This document shows positions 16,686 to 24,245 of a stretch of 45,356 nucleotides of DNA, in pieces (positions within the stretch are counted from its first letter, which is position 1; each line of letters opens with the position of its first letter). The stretch is from an uncultured Clostridia bacterium (GTDB taxonomy: Bacteria; Bacillota; Clostridia; TANB77; CAG-508). The DNA is taken from contig CANRKJ010000018.1 in assembly GCA_947631185.1 (NCBI GenBank), forward strand, positions 1 through 45,356. The letters run 5' to 3'. The notes under the pieces were generated by a model, which saw only the letters and a list, made by a program, of their open reading frames with translations, searched no databases and was not told the DNA's origin. The position numbers and the translations under genes are program-made.

Positions 16686-17996
16686 TTAGTGGTTTTTATT
16701 TATTATTGAACAAATAGAATCTGAGATAGCTTGAGTATATGACTCTTTTTCATTAAGTATTTTTTCTATATCAGTTTTTATATACCCCAATTCTATTTGA
16801 TAACATTCAATTCCTTGATTTGAGTTATAGTATTTATTTGCACTGTAGTTAGTATTTCTTCCATCTACAAATGCATTTGTAGCAATTCCTCCAACTTCTC
16901 TTATTGTAAATAACAAAGGCGTATCTAATGTAATATTATAATTTTCATAACCATTTTTACTAGCATTATTAGCATAAGTCTGTATTTCTGTATTTGAAAA
17001 ATTTTTTACATATACTCCTTCATCTACCTTATATTTTCCTACATTTGAATATTCAATAGATGTTTTATCTACAATATTCTTTGCAAGTTCAGTAGCAAAA
17101 TTTAAATTAGACTTACAAGGAGCATATACTTCTACTCCAGAAAAATCTGAATTACCATTATTTACGTGAAGTGAGATCATATATTTGGCTTTTGATTCAC
17201 ACGCAGTTGTAATTCTTCCACCTTCACTATATGTTTCTCTTTCTTTATATGTATCTGTATTTGATTGATCTCTAGTAAGCTTTACCTTTAATCCTTGATT
17301 TTCCAGTTTTTCTTTTAAACTATATGCATAATCTAAAGTAATATCTGCTTCTTTATGACCTGAATAAGTAGCACCTTGACTGTCTCCTCCTTCTCCTGCA
17401 TCTATTACTATATCATAAACATTATCTGGTATAGATGATTTTTCAACATTTAATTTCAAACAAGAATAACTATTTTTATCTTTTTGATATTCTTTTTCTT
17501 CTAATGAAATTTTATTATCATTTTTTATTGTAAAATAATCTATATTATTATAGTTTGAAGTATTTTTTAATAAGTAATACTTTGGATTACTACTATTATT
17601 CAATTTTAATCTAATCATAAAATAATATTGACCTGGTTCAATCTCCTCTAAATCAATTGCATCATTTATATAATTCGAAGTAGTTAAAACTATATTATCA
17701 TCTTCAAAACTTGAATAAATCTTATATTCTTTTTCAAAATCTGAACCATTTGATAATATGAGTTTTGAAGTTTCATAGTTATCTTGGCTTATATTATTAA
17801 TTTTACACGTAAAATTTAGTGATGTTCCATATGTAAAAAATTCTGTAACTTCTGCTTGTTTTGTTTGAACCTTTGAAAATATCTGTAATTCAGACTTATT
17901 TTTATTTTCTTTAAATGTTAAAGAAATCCCAAATATTACACCAATTATTATTAAAATAAATATAATAAGACTTAATACTCTCCAAATTCTTCGCAT
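16686..17996 (-). CDS. Membrane-anchored N-acetylmuramoyl-L-alanine amidase (Amidase_3) with an altered zinc site
   Basis: About 436 residues: short cytoplasmic N-terminus, one membrane helix (about 5-28), an extracellular beta-rich region of about 170 residues, then an Amidase_3 domain. Such domains cleave the amide between muramic acid and the stem peptide. Visible are IVIDAGEGGDSQGA, KEADITLDYA (Glu ligand), MISLHVNN (His ligand) and IELGYI with the catalytic-type Glu. The first zinc ligand, normally His in D-(A/P)-G-H-G-G, is Glu here (codon GAA at about 17395). Activity is therefore uncertain. The frame opens with a GTG at 18011, but AGGTGG lies before the ATG at 17996. It lies between rimO and the AAA+ gene in the same direction. 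Confidence 0.85.
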   Translation of the reverse strand: MRRIWRVLSLIIFILIIIGVIFGISLTFKENKNKSELQIFSKVQTKQAEVTEFFTYGTSLNFTCKINNISQDNYETSKLILSNGSDFEKEYKIYSSFEDDNIVLTTSNYINDAIDLEEIEPGQYYFMIRLKLNNSSNPKYYLLKNTSNYNNIDYFTIKNDNKISLEEKEYQKDKNSYSCLKLNVEKSSIPDNVYDIVIDAGEGGDSQGATYSGHKEADITLDYAYSLKEKLENQGLKVKLTRDQSNTDTYKERETYSEGGRITTACESKAKYMISLHVNNGNSDFSGVEVYAPCKSNLNFATELAKNIVDKTSIEYSNVGKYKVDEGVYVKNFSNTEIQTYANNASKNGYENYNITLDTPLLFTIREVGGIATNAFVDGRNTNYSANKYYNSNQGIECYQIELGYIKTDIEKILNEKESYTQAISDSICSIINKNH

Positions 17997-18045
17997 TATG
18001 ATAATCACCACCTATTCTTATTGATAAATATCAAAAATAAGTTTA

Positions 18046-19332
18046 TTATATAGTTCCTATTAAATCATAATTTTTAACACCAATAATTTTGCAATTTATA
18101 AATTTTCCAACTAAATCTTTCTGTGTATTTTTTATAAAAATTACACCATCTTCATCTGGTATATCCATATAACTTCTTCCTATATAATATTTTCCATCAT
18201 CTGATAATCCATCAATCAAAACTTGATAAGTATTTCCAATTTTTTCTTCTAATTTTATCTTTGAAATCTGACTTTGAAGTTTCATTATCTTATTATATCT
18301 AGCTTCTTTTGTTTTATAATGAATCTGCCCTGGCATTTTACTAGCTGGAGTCCCTTCTTCTCTTGAATATTTAAAAACACCTAATTTTTCAAATTTAGTA
18401 TCATTTATAAATTCATATAAATTAAAGAAATCTTCTTCTGTTTCACCAGGAAATCCCACTATAAAAGTAGTTCTAATTATTACTTTTGGAATTTCTTTTC
18501 TAATTTTTGAAATCAATTTTTTTATATCTTGACCTCTAGTTCTTCTTGCCATTTTTCTTAAGCAATTATCTGAAAAATGTTGTAGTGGAATATCAAAATA
18601 TTTACAAATCTTGTCATTATTTTTTACTTCATAAATAAGCTCATCTGTAATACTTTCAGGATATGCATATAAAAATCTTATCCATTTAATTCCATCTATT
18701 TTTGATATATCATGTAAAAGTTCTGCCAAACAAGACCTTCCATATAAATCCTCACCATATTTTGTTGTATCTTGAGCTATTACAATTAGTTCTTCATAAC
18801 CTTGTTTAGCTAATTTTTTTGCTTCCTCAATAATATCTTCTTTCTTTCTACTAACATATGGACCTCTAATATATGGAATTGCACAATAAGTACATCTATT
18901 ATTACAACCTTCAGCTATTTTTAAATATGTAGTTTTTTTACCTGTAGATATAATTCTATCCATATAATCTAAAGTATTTTTAGATGTTTTATTTATTTTT
19001 ATAATATCTGTTATAATATCCCATAGATTCTTATATTCGTCTATACTAATAAATCTATCTACCTCTGGAAGAGCTTTTTCAAGCTCTTTTTTATATCTCT
19101 GAACTAAACAGCCCATAACTATTAAAAATTTACAATTTTGTTTTTTATATTCTGCCATCTCTAGTATACAATTTATCGCTTCTTCTTTTGCACTTTCAAT
19201 AAATCCACAAGTATTTATTACTATTATTTCAGCTTCCTTGGGATCATTAACAACCTCGAAATTAGCATTTTTAAAAAGTCCAATACACATTTCTGTATCA
19301 ATTAAATTTTTACTACATCCGAAGTGATACAA
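18046..19332 (-). CDS. rimO: Ribosomal protein S12 methylthiotransferase RimO (N-terminal frameshift)
   Basis: Radical-SAM enzyme that methylthiolates an aspartate of ribosomal protein S12. 428 residues in the open frame. The UPF0004 cluster cysteines are in GCSKNLID, NTCGF and MGCLVQ; the radical-SAM motif CNNRCTYCAIP is near residue 140 and is followed by RGPYVSRKKEDI. A C-terminal TRAM domain is present. The open frame begins only at an unusual TTG (19332). A better start, ATG at 19345 with AGAGG upstream, reads MKVGFVSL, exactly the expected RimO N-terminus, and then falls out of frame through one extra C (plus-strand G at about 19321). Restoring the frame gives MKVGFVSLGCSKNLIDTE. So the gene is either frame-shifted or carries a sequence error. 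Confidence 0.9.
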   Translation of the reverse strand: MYHFGCSKNLIDTEMCIGLFKNANFEVVNDPKEAEIIVINTCGFIESAKEEAINCILEMAEYKKQNCKFLIVMGCLVQRYKKELEKALPEVDRFISIDEYKNLWDIITDIIKINKTSKNTLDYMDRIISTGKKTTYLKIAEGCNNRCTYCAIPYIRGPYVSRKKEDIIEEAKKLAKQGYEELIVIAQDTTKYGEDLYGRSCLAELLHDISKIDGIKWIRFLYAYPESITDELIYEVKNNDKICKYFDIPLQHFSDNCLRKMARRTRGQDIKKLISKIRKEIPKVIIRTTFIVGFPGETEEDFFNLYEFINDTKFEKLGVFKYSREEGTPASKMPGQIHYKTKEARYNKIMKLQSQISKIKLEEKIGNTYQVLIDGLSDDGKYYIGRSYMDIPDEDGVIFIKNTQKDLVGKFINCKIIGVKNYDLIGTI

Positions 19333-19372
19333 AACCTACTTTCATAAAAAACCTCTTTTTTCTTTTTCTACA

Positions 19373-19387
19373 GAACAATCATTGTTC
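19373..19387. promoter_or_regulatory. Short palindrome between bofA-like and rimO
   Basis: GAACAAT-C-ATTGTTC, perfect 7-bp arms, in the 126-nt gap upstream of rimO. The gap is long compared with the other spacings in this gene group, so an internal promoter or operator is possible; TATTAT near 19448 is a candidate -10. No named regulator site matches. Confidence 0.3.
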
Positions 19388-19471
19388 GTGCCCAATTTTA
19401 ACAAAAATTGTTTACAATGTTTTTATCCTGCCTAGCTACAGAGCATAATATAGTAAATTCGAAAAATTTTC

Positions 19472-19720
19472 CTATAATATAAAGAAACTAATTATTGCAA
19501 CAATTATTGCTCCTGGAACTCCTAAAATTCCTACTATTGCTGTCATCCACCATGTAAGTGAAACTGTAATTATTCCTAATGAAGATAAACCTACTAAAAT
19601 TAAAGCTCCCAAAATCAAATTTATAATAACTCGAATTATTATTTTAAGTGATATTGATAGTGATTTTAATATCATTACCACAATAAAAGCTGGTATTAAA
19701 TAAGATGTAACGTATAACAT
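19472..19720 (-). CDS. BofA-like (pro-sigma-K processing inhibitor family) membrane protein
   Basis: 82 residues with two or three hydrophobic helices. The C-terminal VGILGVPGAIIVAIISFF matches the signature end of BofA, which in Bacillus holds the SpoIVFB protease inactive in the forespore membrane until sigma-K is needed. In clostridia, BofA-like proteins occur without the full pathway, so the role here is uncertain. ATG at 19720 has AGGAGG upstream, inside the 9-nt gap after the RNase gene, so it is co-transcribed with it. It supports a spore-forming ancestry of the host. Confidence 0.75.
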   Translation of the reverse strand: MLYVTSYLIPAFIVVMILKSLSISLKIIIRVIINLILGALILVGLSSLGIITVSLTWWMTAIVGILGVPGAIIVAIISFFIL

Positions 19721-19729
19721 ATTATCCTC

Positions 19730-20902
19730 CTATATATTATTACTACTGCATATATGTTTTCTAGTAAGTTCCATTAAACTCAATTTAGTAAAATCTTCAA
19801 CTTGTACTTTAGACCTATCCTTTTGACATTCACTTTTCATTTTATCGATTATTTTTTCTAAATTTTCTTTATTATTCATATCAATAAAATCAATTATTAC
19901 TATACCACCAATATCTCTCAGTCTAAGTTGTTTTGCAATTTCTATTGTTGCTTCTTTATTCACAGTAAATGCAGTACTTTCAAGATTTGTATCTCCAACA
20001 TATTTTCCAGAATTTACATCAATTGCTGTTAATGCTTCTGTTTTATCTATTGTTATAAAACCTCCACATTTCAACCATATTTTTCTATTTTCTGCTCTTT
20101 CTATTTGCTTTCTTAAATCATATAAATCTAAAATATTATCTTCCACTTTCATTTCTATCTGTACATCAGATTCTTTTAAATAATTTTGTATTAACTCATA
20201 ATCTTCCTGTGTATTAACTACAATTCTATTCAAATCTGAATCCATTAAATCTATTAATATTTTAAATAATATTCCACCTGTATCATATACTATCTTAGGA
20301 TAGTCTTTTATATCAATATTTATTATTTCATTCCACTTTTTTATCATTCTATCAATATCATTTTTTAATATTTCCTCATCTACTCCATTAGCAACTGTTC
20401 TAATAATAGCTCCCATATCTGTAGGTAAATATTTCTTGGTAATTTGTGTTAGTCTATTCTTTTCTTCTACATTTGTAATCTTTTGAGAAACTGTAATAAA
20501 AGGAGAATTAGGTAATAATACAATAAATCTACCAGTTAAACTAATATGAGTTGAAACTCTAGCACCTTTTTTATATGTAGAGTCCCTTTTTATTTCAACT
20601 AATATTGGATCACCAGGCTTTATTAAATCTTTGATATTAGTATTGATATCCAAACATCCATCTTTTACAATATCCTTTTTTGGTAAAATATCTCTTAAAT
20701 GTATAAAAGCATTTTTATCTTTACCTATATTAATAAAAGCTGCTTGCATTCCCTGAAGAACATTCTGGACTTTTCCTATATAAATATTTCCTTCAATTGT
20801 TTTATTTTTTTCATATTCAACATAGTTTTCAACTAATGTTTGATTTTGAACTAACATAATATTTTTCTTCTCATTAGTACTGTATATAATTAGTTCTTTC
20901 AT
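19730..20902 (-). CDS. Ribonuclease E/G family protein, short form
   Basis: Endoribonuclease of the RNase E/G family, cutting single-stranded A/U-rich RNA. 390 residues, shorter than E. coli RNase G (489). The S1 domain is at about 37-125 (GNIYIGKVQNVLQGMQAAFI). The catalytic core carries both metal-binding Asp segments: AIDVNSGKYVG (about 293) and IVIIDFIDM (about 335). The protein stops 7 residues after LMELTRKH, exactly before the CPxC zinc-link that holds the RNase E/G dimer of dimers, so it lacks that link. ATG at 20902 has AGAAAGG upstream. It lies 16 nt after pth. Confidence 0.88.
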   Translation of the reverse strand: MKELIIYSTNEKKNIMLVQNQTLVENYVEYEKNKTIEGNIYIGKVQNVLQGMQAAFINIGKDKNAFIHLRDILPKKDIVKDGCLDINTNIKDLIKPGDPILVEIKRDSTYKKGARVSTHISLTGRFIVLLPNSPFITVSQKITNVEEKNRLTQITKKYLPTDMGAIIRTVANGVDEEILKNDIDRMIKKWNEIINIDIKDYPKIVYDTGGILFKILIDLMDSDLNRIVVNTQEDYELIQNYLKESDVQIEMKVEDNILDLYDLRKQIERAENRKIWLKCGGFITIDKTEALTAIDVNSGKYVGDTNLESTAFTVNKEATIEIAKQLRLRDIGGIVIIDFIDMNNKENLEKIIDKMKSECQKDRSKVQVEDFTKLSLMELTRKHICSSNNI

Positions 20903-20918
20903 GCTTTTCCTTTCTAGA

Positions 20919-21476
20919 TTAATTAAATTTATTCATAGCTGAACTTATATCATTTTTCAAAATTTCTATTATTGCTTCTGTTCCTTTATTTACGCCTTGT
21001 TTTAATAATTCTTTTTCATCTTCATCTATTCCGCCTATAACATACTCTATTAAATCAACATTTTTATCTGGTTTTCCTATTCCAATTCTTACTCTAGCAA
21101 AATCATTTGATTTTAAATAATAAGTTACAGATTTTATGCCATTATGACTACCTGGTGAACCTGATTTTCTAATTCTTATTTTTCCTGGTTCAATATCTAA
21201 ATCATCATAAACAATTAATATATCTTCTAAAGGAATTTTATAATATGAAACAATTTCATAAACAGCTTCACCACTAAGATTCATAAATGTTTGTGGTTTT
21301 AGTAAAACTACTTTTTTCCCTTCAATTATTCCTTCTCCATATAATGACTTAAATTTTGTTTTATTAACTTCAATATTGAATTTTTTTGAAAGTTCATTTA
21401 TAACATTAAACCCCATATTATGCCTAGTTTCCGAATAATCTTTTTCTGGATTTCCTAAACCTACAATTAAAAACAT
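20919..21476 (-). CDS. pth: Peptidyl-tRNA hydrolase Pth
   Basis: Releases tRNA from peptidyl-tRNA dropped by stalled ribosomes. 185 residues, normal length. The hallmarks are complete: VGLGNPEKDYSETRHNMGF with the catalytic His (about 20), LLKPQTFMNLSGEAV (about 60), YDDLDIEPGKIRIR with the Asp (about 93) and GSPGSHNGIKSV (about 107). ATG at 21476 has AGGAAAGGTG upstream. Second gene of the unit led by the histidine phosphatase. Confidence 0.97.
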   Translation of the reverse strand: MFLIVGLGNPEKDYSETRHNMGFNVINELSKKFNIEVNKTKFKSLYGEGIIEGKKVVLLKPQTFMNLSGEAVYEIVSYYKIPLEDILIVYDDLDIEPGKIRIRKSGSPGSHNGIKSVTYYLKSNDFARVRIGIGKPDKNVDLIEYVIGGIDEDEKELLKQGVNKGTEAIIEILKNDISSAMNKFN

Positions 21477-21532
21477 TTTTTCACCTTTCCTATTATATTA
21501 TATTTTAAATTTATTCTAAAAACAAGCTAATT

Positions 21533-22144
21533 TTAATATATAATTTTTGCCACTTCCTTTAATTCAAACTCATCTATATCTTCATCATATTCAAGAAGAT
21601 TTATAGCACAATTTTTCTGAAAATATTTAGTTTTATCATCAGAATATGGAACTGCCACAACAGCTCTAAGAAATGTTTCTATAGCTATTCCATGAGATAC
21701 TATTAAAACAGTTTGACCTTCATTTTTTTTAACAATTCCTCTAATTGCTTTTGACATTCTATCTTCTACTTGTTTTGTACTTTCTTGATTTTTTATCCCC
21801 AATATCTCAATTTTTTTCTTTCTATATTTTCTAAGTTCAGGTGCTTCTTTAATGATATCTTCCCACTTCATTCCATCATAAATTCCAAAATATTTTTCTC
21901 TTAAATTTTCAACTGTGTTAATTTTTATATTTAATTTTTTAGATATATTTTCCACAGTTTCTAAACACATAGTGGATAAACTAGAATATATATTTGATAT
22001 TTTTTTATTTTTAAAATAATCTGATATTGCTTTAATCTGTTTTCTTCCGTTTTCCGTTATATCATAATTATTTTTTTCACCTAAAATATTATTTATATTA
22101 CCTAAACATTCTGCATTTCTTATTAAATATATTTTTGTTTTCAT
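21533..22144 (-). CDS. Histidine-phosphatase-superfamily protein lacking the catalytic histidine
   Basis: 203 residues with the phosphoglycerate-mutase-like fold: KIYLIRNAECLGN at the N-terminus, an LREKYFGIYDGM segment (about 82) and VSHGIAIETF (about 147). In active enzymes the first motif reads RHG and the His becomes phosphorylated; here it reads RNA (codon AAT at about 22118). The second pocket Arg, usually in SSxxxRAxxT, is also replaced (SSLSTMCLET). The acid/base Glu and the second His remain. This looks like a pseudo-phosphatase kept for binding or structure, or an enzyme of changed chemistry. First gene after the consensus promoter at 22216-22244. Confidence 0.8.
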   Translation of the reverse strand: MKTKIYLIRNAECLGNINNILGEKNNYDITENGRKQIKAISDYFKNKKISNIYSSLSTMCLETVENISKKLNIKINTVENLREKYFGIYDGMKWEDIIKEAPELRKYRKKKIEILGIKNQESTKQVEDRMSKAIRGIVKKNEGQTVLIVSHGIAIETFLRAVVAVPYSDDKTKYFQKNCAINLLEYDEDIDEFELKEVAKIIY

Positions 22145-22215
22145 TGTTACCTCTAATATTAAAATTACGATATCTTAGTAAAAATCTCGCTACAAAAAAC
22201 TATTTTATCCTTGAA

Positions 22216-22244
22216 ATTATACTCTTTTTACGATTTTTTGTCAA
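22216..22244 (-). promoter_or_regulatory. Consensus promoter of the phosphatase-pth-rng-bofA group
   Basis: Perfect TTGACA (22244-22239) and TATAAT (22221-22216), 17 bp apart on the minus strand. The predicted start is near 22209, about 65 nt before the first ATG. Confidence 0.9.
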
Positions 22245-22249
22245 TAATA

Positions 22250-22318
22250 GAACAAATCGGAAAGCCTTAATATTAGCTATATTTTAATATTTCTCTTTGG
22301 CTTTCCGTGAATTTGTTC
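22250..22318. repeat. Long inverted repeat upstream of the phosphatase promoter
   Basis: GAACAAATCGGAAAGCC (22250-22266) pairs with GGCTTTCCGTGAATTTGTTC (22299-22318) apart from a small internal bulge. The loop is AT-rich and itself contains TTAATATT/ATTTTAATATT. The element is about 69 bp and lies between the xre-side repeat and the promoter. Neither strand has a clear T-run after the stem, so it is probably not a simple terminator; it may be a miniature element or an operator. Confidence 0.5.
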
Positions 22319-22336
22319 GTCGCGCGAGATTTTCAG

Positions 22337-22385
22337 TTATGAAAATCTCTGTGCATCTTTGCGCGTAGCGCTTTCCTATTATAGA
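22337..22385 (-). repeat. Dispersed GCGCGTAGCGC repeat, copy B
   Basis: GTTATGAAAATCTCTGTGCATC, split here from TTTGCGCGTAGCGCTTTCC, matches copy A almost base for base. It lacks the internal AATAGGAAAGGATTA, so it is a shortened version. It also contributes to a GAGATTTTC/GAAAATCTC hairpin (22326-22349). On the minus strand it starts immediately after the xre terminator. Confidence 0.65.
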
Positions 22386-22387
22386 AA

Positions 22388-22423
22388 AAACTTAAAGAAA
22401 GTTTATAACTCTTCTTTAAGTTT
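22388..22423 (-). terminator. Intrinsic terminator after the Xre-family gene
   Basis: Perfect 12-bp stem AAACTTAAAGAA (22388-22399) / TTCTTTAAGTTT (22412-22423), loop of 12 nt, followed on the minus strand by TTTC after the paired T's. Confidence 0.8.
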
Positions 22424-22429
22424 TTATAA

Positions 22430-22684
22430 CTAATTATGATTTTCTTCGCCTTCTGCTTCTACCTCAAAAAATAGATCATCATCAAAAAAATCTTTCAATT
22501 CTATTCCAACACCTTCACATATATGTAATATAGTAACAATTTTAGGACTTTTTGCTTTACCATTTAGAAAACTATTTAAAGTTGAATATGCAATTCCAGC
22601 TCTTAATGATAATTTATGTAGGCTCATATCTTCACTATCTGCTAAATTAATTATCCTTTGTTTAATTGCATCCGAAAGTTTCAT
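22430..22684 (-). CDS. Small Xre-family helix-turn-helix regulator
   Basis: About 84 residues. A Cro/C1-type HTH occupies residues 5-60 (MSLHKLSLRAGIAYSTLNSF as the turn and recognition helix), and an acidic tail (DDDLFFEVEAEGEE) follows. It is a DNA-binding repressor or autoregulator; the target is unknown. The frame opens upstream at 22723, but AAGGAGAT lies 6 nt before the ATG at 22684, giving MKLSDAIKQRI. It is a single gene with its own terminator. CGTTAACG, overlapping its likely -35, is a candidate autoregulatory site. Confidence 0.88.
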   Translation of the reverse strand: MKLSDAIKQRIINLADSEDMSLHKLSLRAGIAYSTLNSFLNGKAKSPKIVTILHICEGVGIELKDFFDDDLFFEVEAEGEENHN

Positions 22685-22713
22685 AATATCTCCTTCTTTC
22701 CACTTTTTTGAAA

Positions 22714-22745
22714 AGTATAGCAAAGATATCGAAAATTCGTTAACG
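22714..22745 (-). promoter_or_regulatory. Probable xre promoter with overlapping palindrome
   Basis: TATACT (22719-22714) lies 18 bp from TTAACG (22743-22738) on the minus strand. The -35 is weak and sits within the palindrome CGTTAACG (22738-22745). CGATAT occurs on both sides, which would suit a repressor dimer. Confidence 0.4.
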
Positions 22746-22837
22746 TAATATCGTCATATTTATATATTAAAAAAATAATAACCATGTATTTATGTCAGAT
22801 ATAATAATTTTTATAATAAAAAATATGTTATATATTT

Positions 22838-23341
22838 TGCGGGCGCCCGATGAGCGCCCCTACATTTTCCAATTACAAAATATACATATTTTTATAAAAT
22901 TAAAAAACACACGAATCTCTGTATGGGCGTTCATTGGACGCCCGAAAAAATTTAAATTACAAAATATACATGTTTTTATAAAATTAAAAAACACACGAAT
23001 CTCTGTAGGGGCGTTCATTGGACGCCCGAAAAAATTTAAATTACAAAATATACATGTTTTTATAAAATTAAAAAACATACGAATCTCTGTAGGGGCGTTC
23101 ATTGGACGCCCGAAAAAAAATTAAATTACAAAATATACATGTTTTTATAAAATTAAAAAACATGTGAATCACTGTAGGGGCGTTCATTGGACGCCCGCAA
23201 AAAATTAAATTACAAAATATACATGTTTTAATGTTCATATATTTTTCAGGTGCCAATTCATTTTTAAAACGATTATACATTTTTTATAAAATAAAAAAAA
23301 CATACGAATCTCTGTAGGGGCGTTCATTGGACGCCCGCAAA
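22838..23341 (+). repeat. Tandem array of 84-bp units with GC-rich hairpin cores
   Basis: Five direct cores GGGCGTTCATTGGACGCCC start at 22925, 23009, 23093, 23178 and 23318, spaced 84, 84, 85 and 140 bp; the last interval holds about 55 extra bp (near 23228-23282). Each core folds as GGGCGT/ACGCCC. They are joined by nearly identical AT-rich linkers containing TTACAAAATATACATG and TTTATAAAATTAAAAAACA. A sixth core at 22841-22859 (GGGCGCCCGATGAGCGCCC) is inverted, although the linker after it is in the direct orientation. Open frames across the array on both strands are repetitive artefacts. No other gene is seen between 22746 and 23430. Confidence 0.9.
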
Positions 23342-23430
23342 AAAAAATTTAAAAATTATGAATAAATATGAATAAAAAATAATAATCTAGTAATACTAAA
23401 TATAAAATATTATTATAAGGAGAAGTAATT

Positions 23431-23625
23431 ATGAAAGTTTTAAATATGACAGCACTAACATTAGTTATAATTGGTGCTTTAAATTGGCTATTAATAGGAT
23501 TATTTAAATTTAATTTAGTTGATACTATTTTTGGAGAATTGTCAATTCTTTCAAGACTGATATATATATTAGTTGGTATTTCAGGTTTATGGTCAATAGC
23601 ATTTTTTAGCAAAATAAAAGATTAG
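23431..23625 (+). CDS. DUF378-family small membrane protein
   Basis: 64 residues with two hydrophobic helices: LTLVIIGALNWLLIGLFKF and ILSRLIYILVGISGLWSIAF. This is the pattern of the DUF378/YuzA family (IGALNWLLVGLF, LSRIIYVLVGLAGLY). The function of the family is not established. ATG at 23431 has AAGGAG 9 nt upstream. It is the only plus-strand gene in the window, flanked by a repeat array upstream and a strong terminator downstream, so it stands alone. Confidence 0.85.
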   Translation: MKVLNMTALTLVIIGALNWLLIGLFKFNLVDTIFGELSILSRLIYILVGISGLWSIAFFSKIKD

Positions 23626-23696
23626 ACTTTTAGTGAATTTTTGAAGAAAACTTTACAACTTGATAAAAAGACTATTAGGCAAAACTATAATAATCC

Positions 23697-23728
23697 AAAA
23701 AAACGATGATTAAAAATCATCGTTTTTT
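23697..23728 (+). terminator. Bidirectional intrinsic terminator after the DUF378 gene
   Basis: Stem AAAAACGATGATT (23699-23711) / AATCATCGTTTTT (23715-23727) with a 3-nt loop; a T-run on the plus strand and an A-run on the left serve both directions. Confidence 0.85.
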
Positions 23729-24245
23729 ATAAGTTAAAAATTATTTTTCTTCTATATAAATTTAATTATTATCTCTAATTTTTAAATATATCTTTTATTC
23801 AAACACAAATAAAGCAGAGATGACCCTACTTTTAAAAACTTGAATATATCGCTATCACTATCATATATTTTTTTAAACACACCAAATAAGCGTTACGTTT
23901 GTATTTTTTTCGTAACACAAATAAACCTACCATTTTTTTATTATTTGAACATTTCAAAAATAATTAATTTTCCCCATAAAATTAAAAACTTTTTGACTTT
24001 TAACTAAGTATCTATATATTGTTTTTCCCCATAAAAACTATATATTTACTTAGAGTTTAAATAATATTTATTTGGTATTAATATTTTTTATATATTTATA
24101 TTTTATATAATATATTTTTTTATTTCAATATATAAAATTTAACACTTTTTATGTATCTATTGATATAGTATTATTTCATGGATTATTACATTTTATTTAC
24201 ATTTTTGTAATTGTTAGCTAAACCTTTATTCAAAGATATTTCTTA

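Noticed and set aside
19373-19387. GAAC...GTTC palindrome as a LexA box
   Set aside because: Gram-positive LexA sites have four bases between GAAC and GTTC; here there are seven, and the neighbouring genes are not SOS genes.
22792-23280. Open frames on both strands across the hairpin array
   Set aside because: They translate the 84-bp repeat, have no ribosome-binding sites and show repeated peptides caused by the period being a multiple of three.
22838-23341. Evenly spaced repeats that resemble a CRISPR array
   Set aside because: The linkers between the cores are nearly identical to each other, so there are no unique spacers; the period is 84 bp and no cas gene is near.
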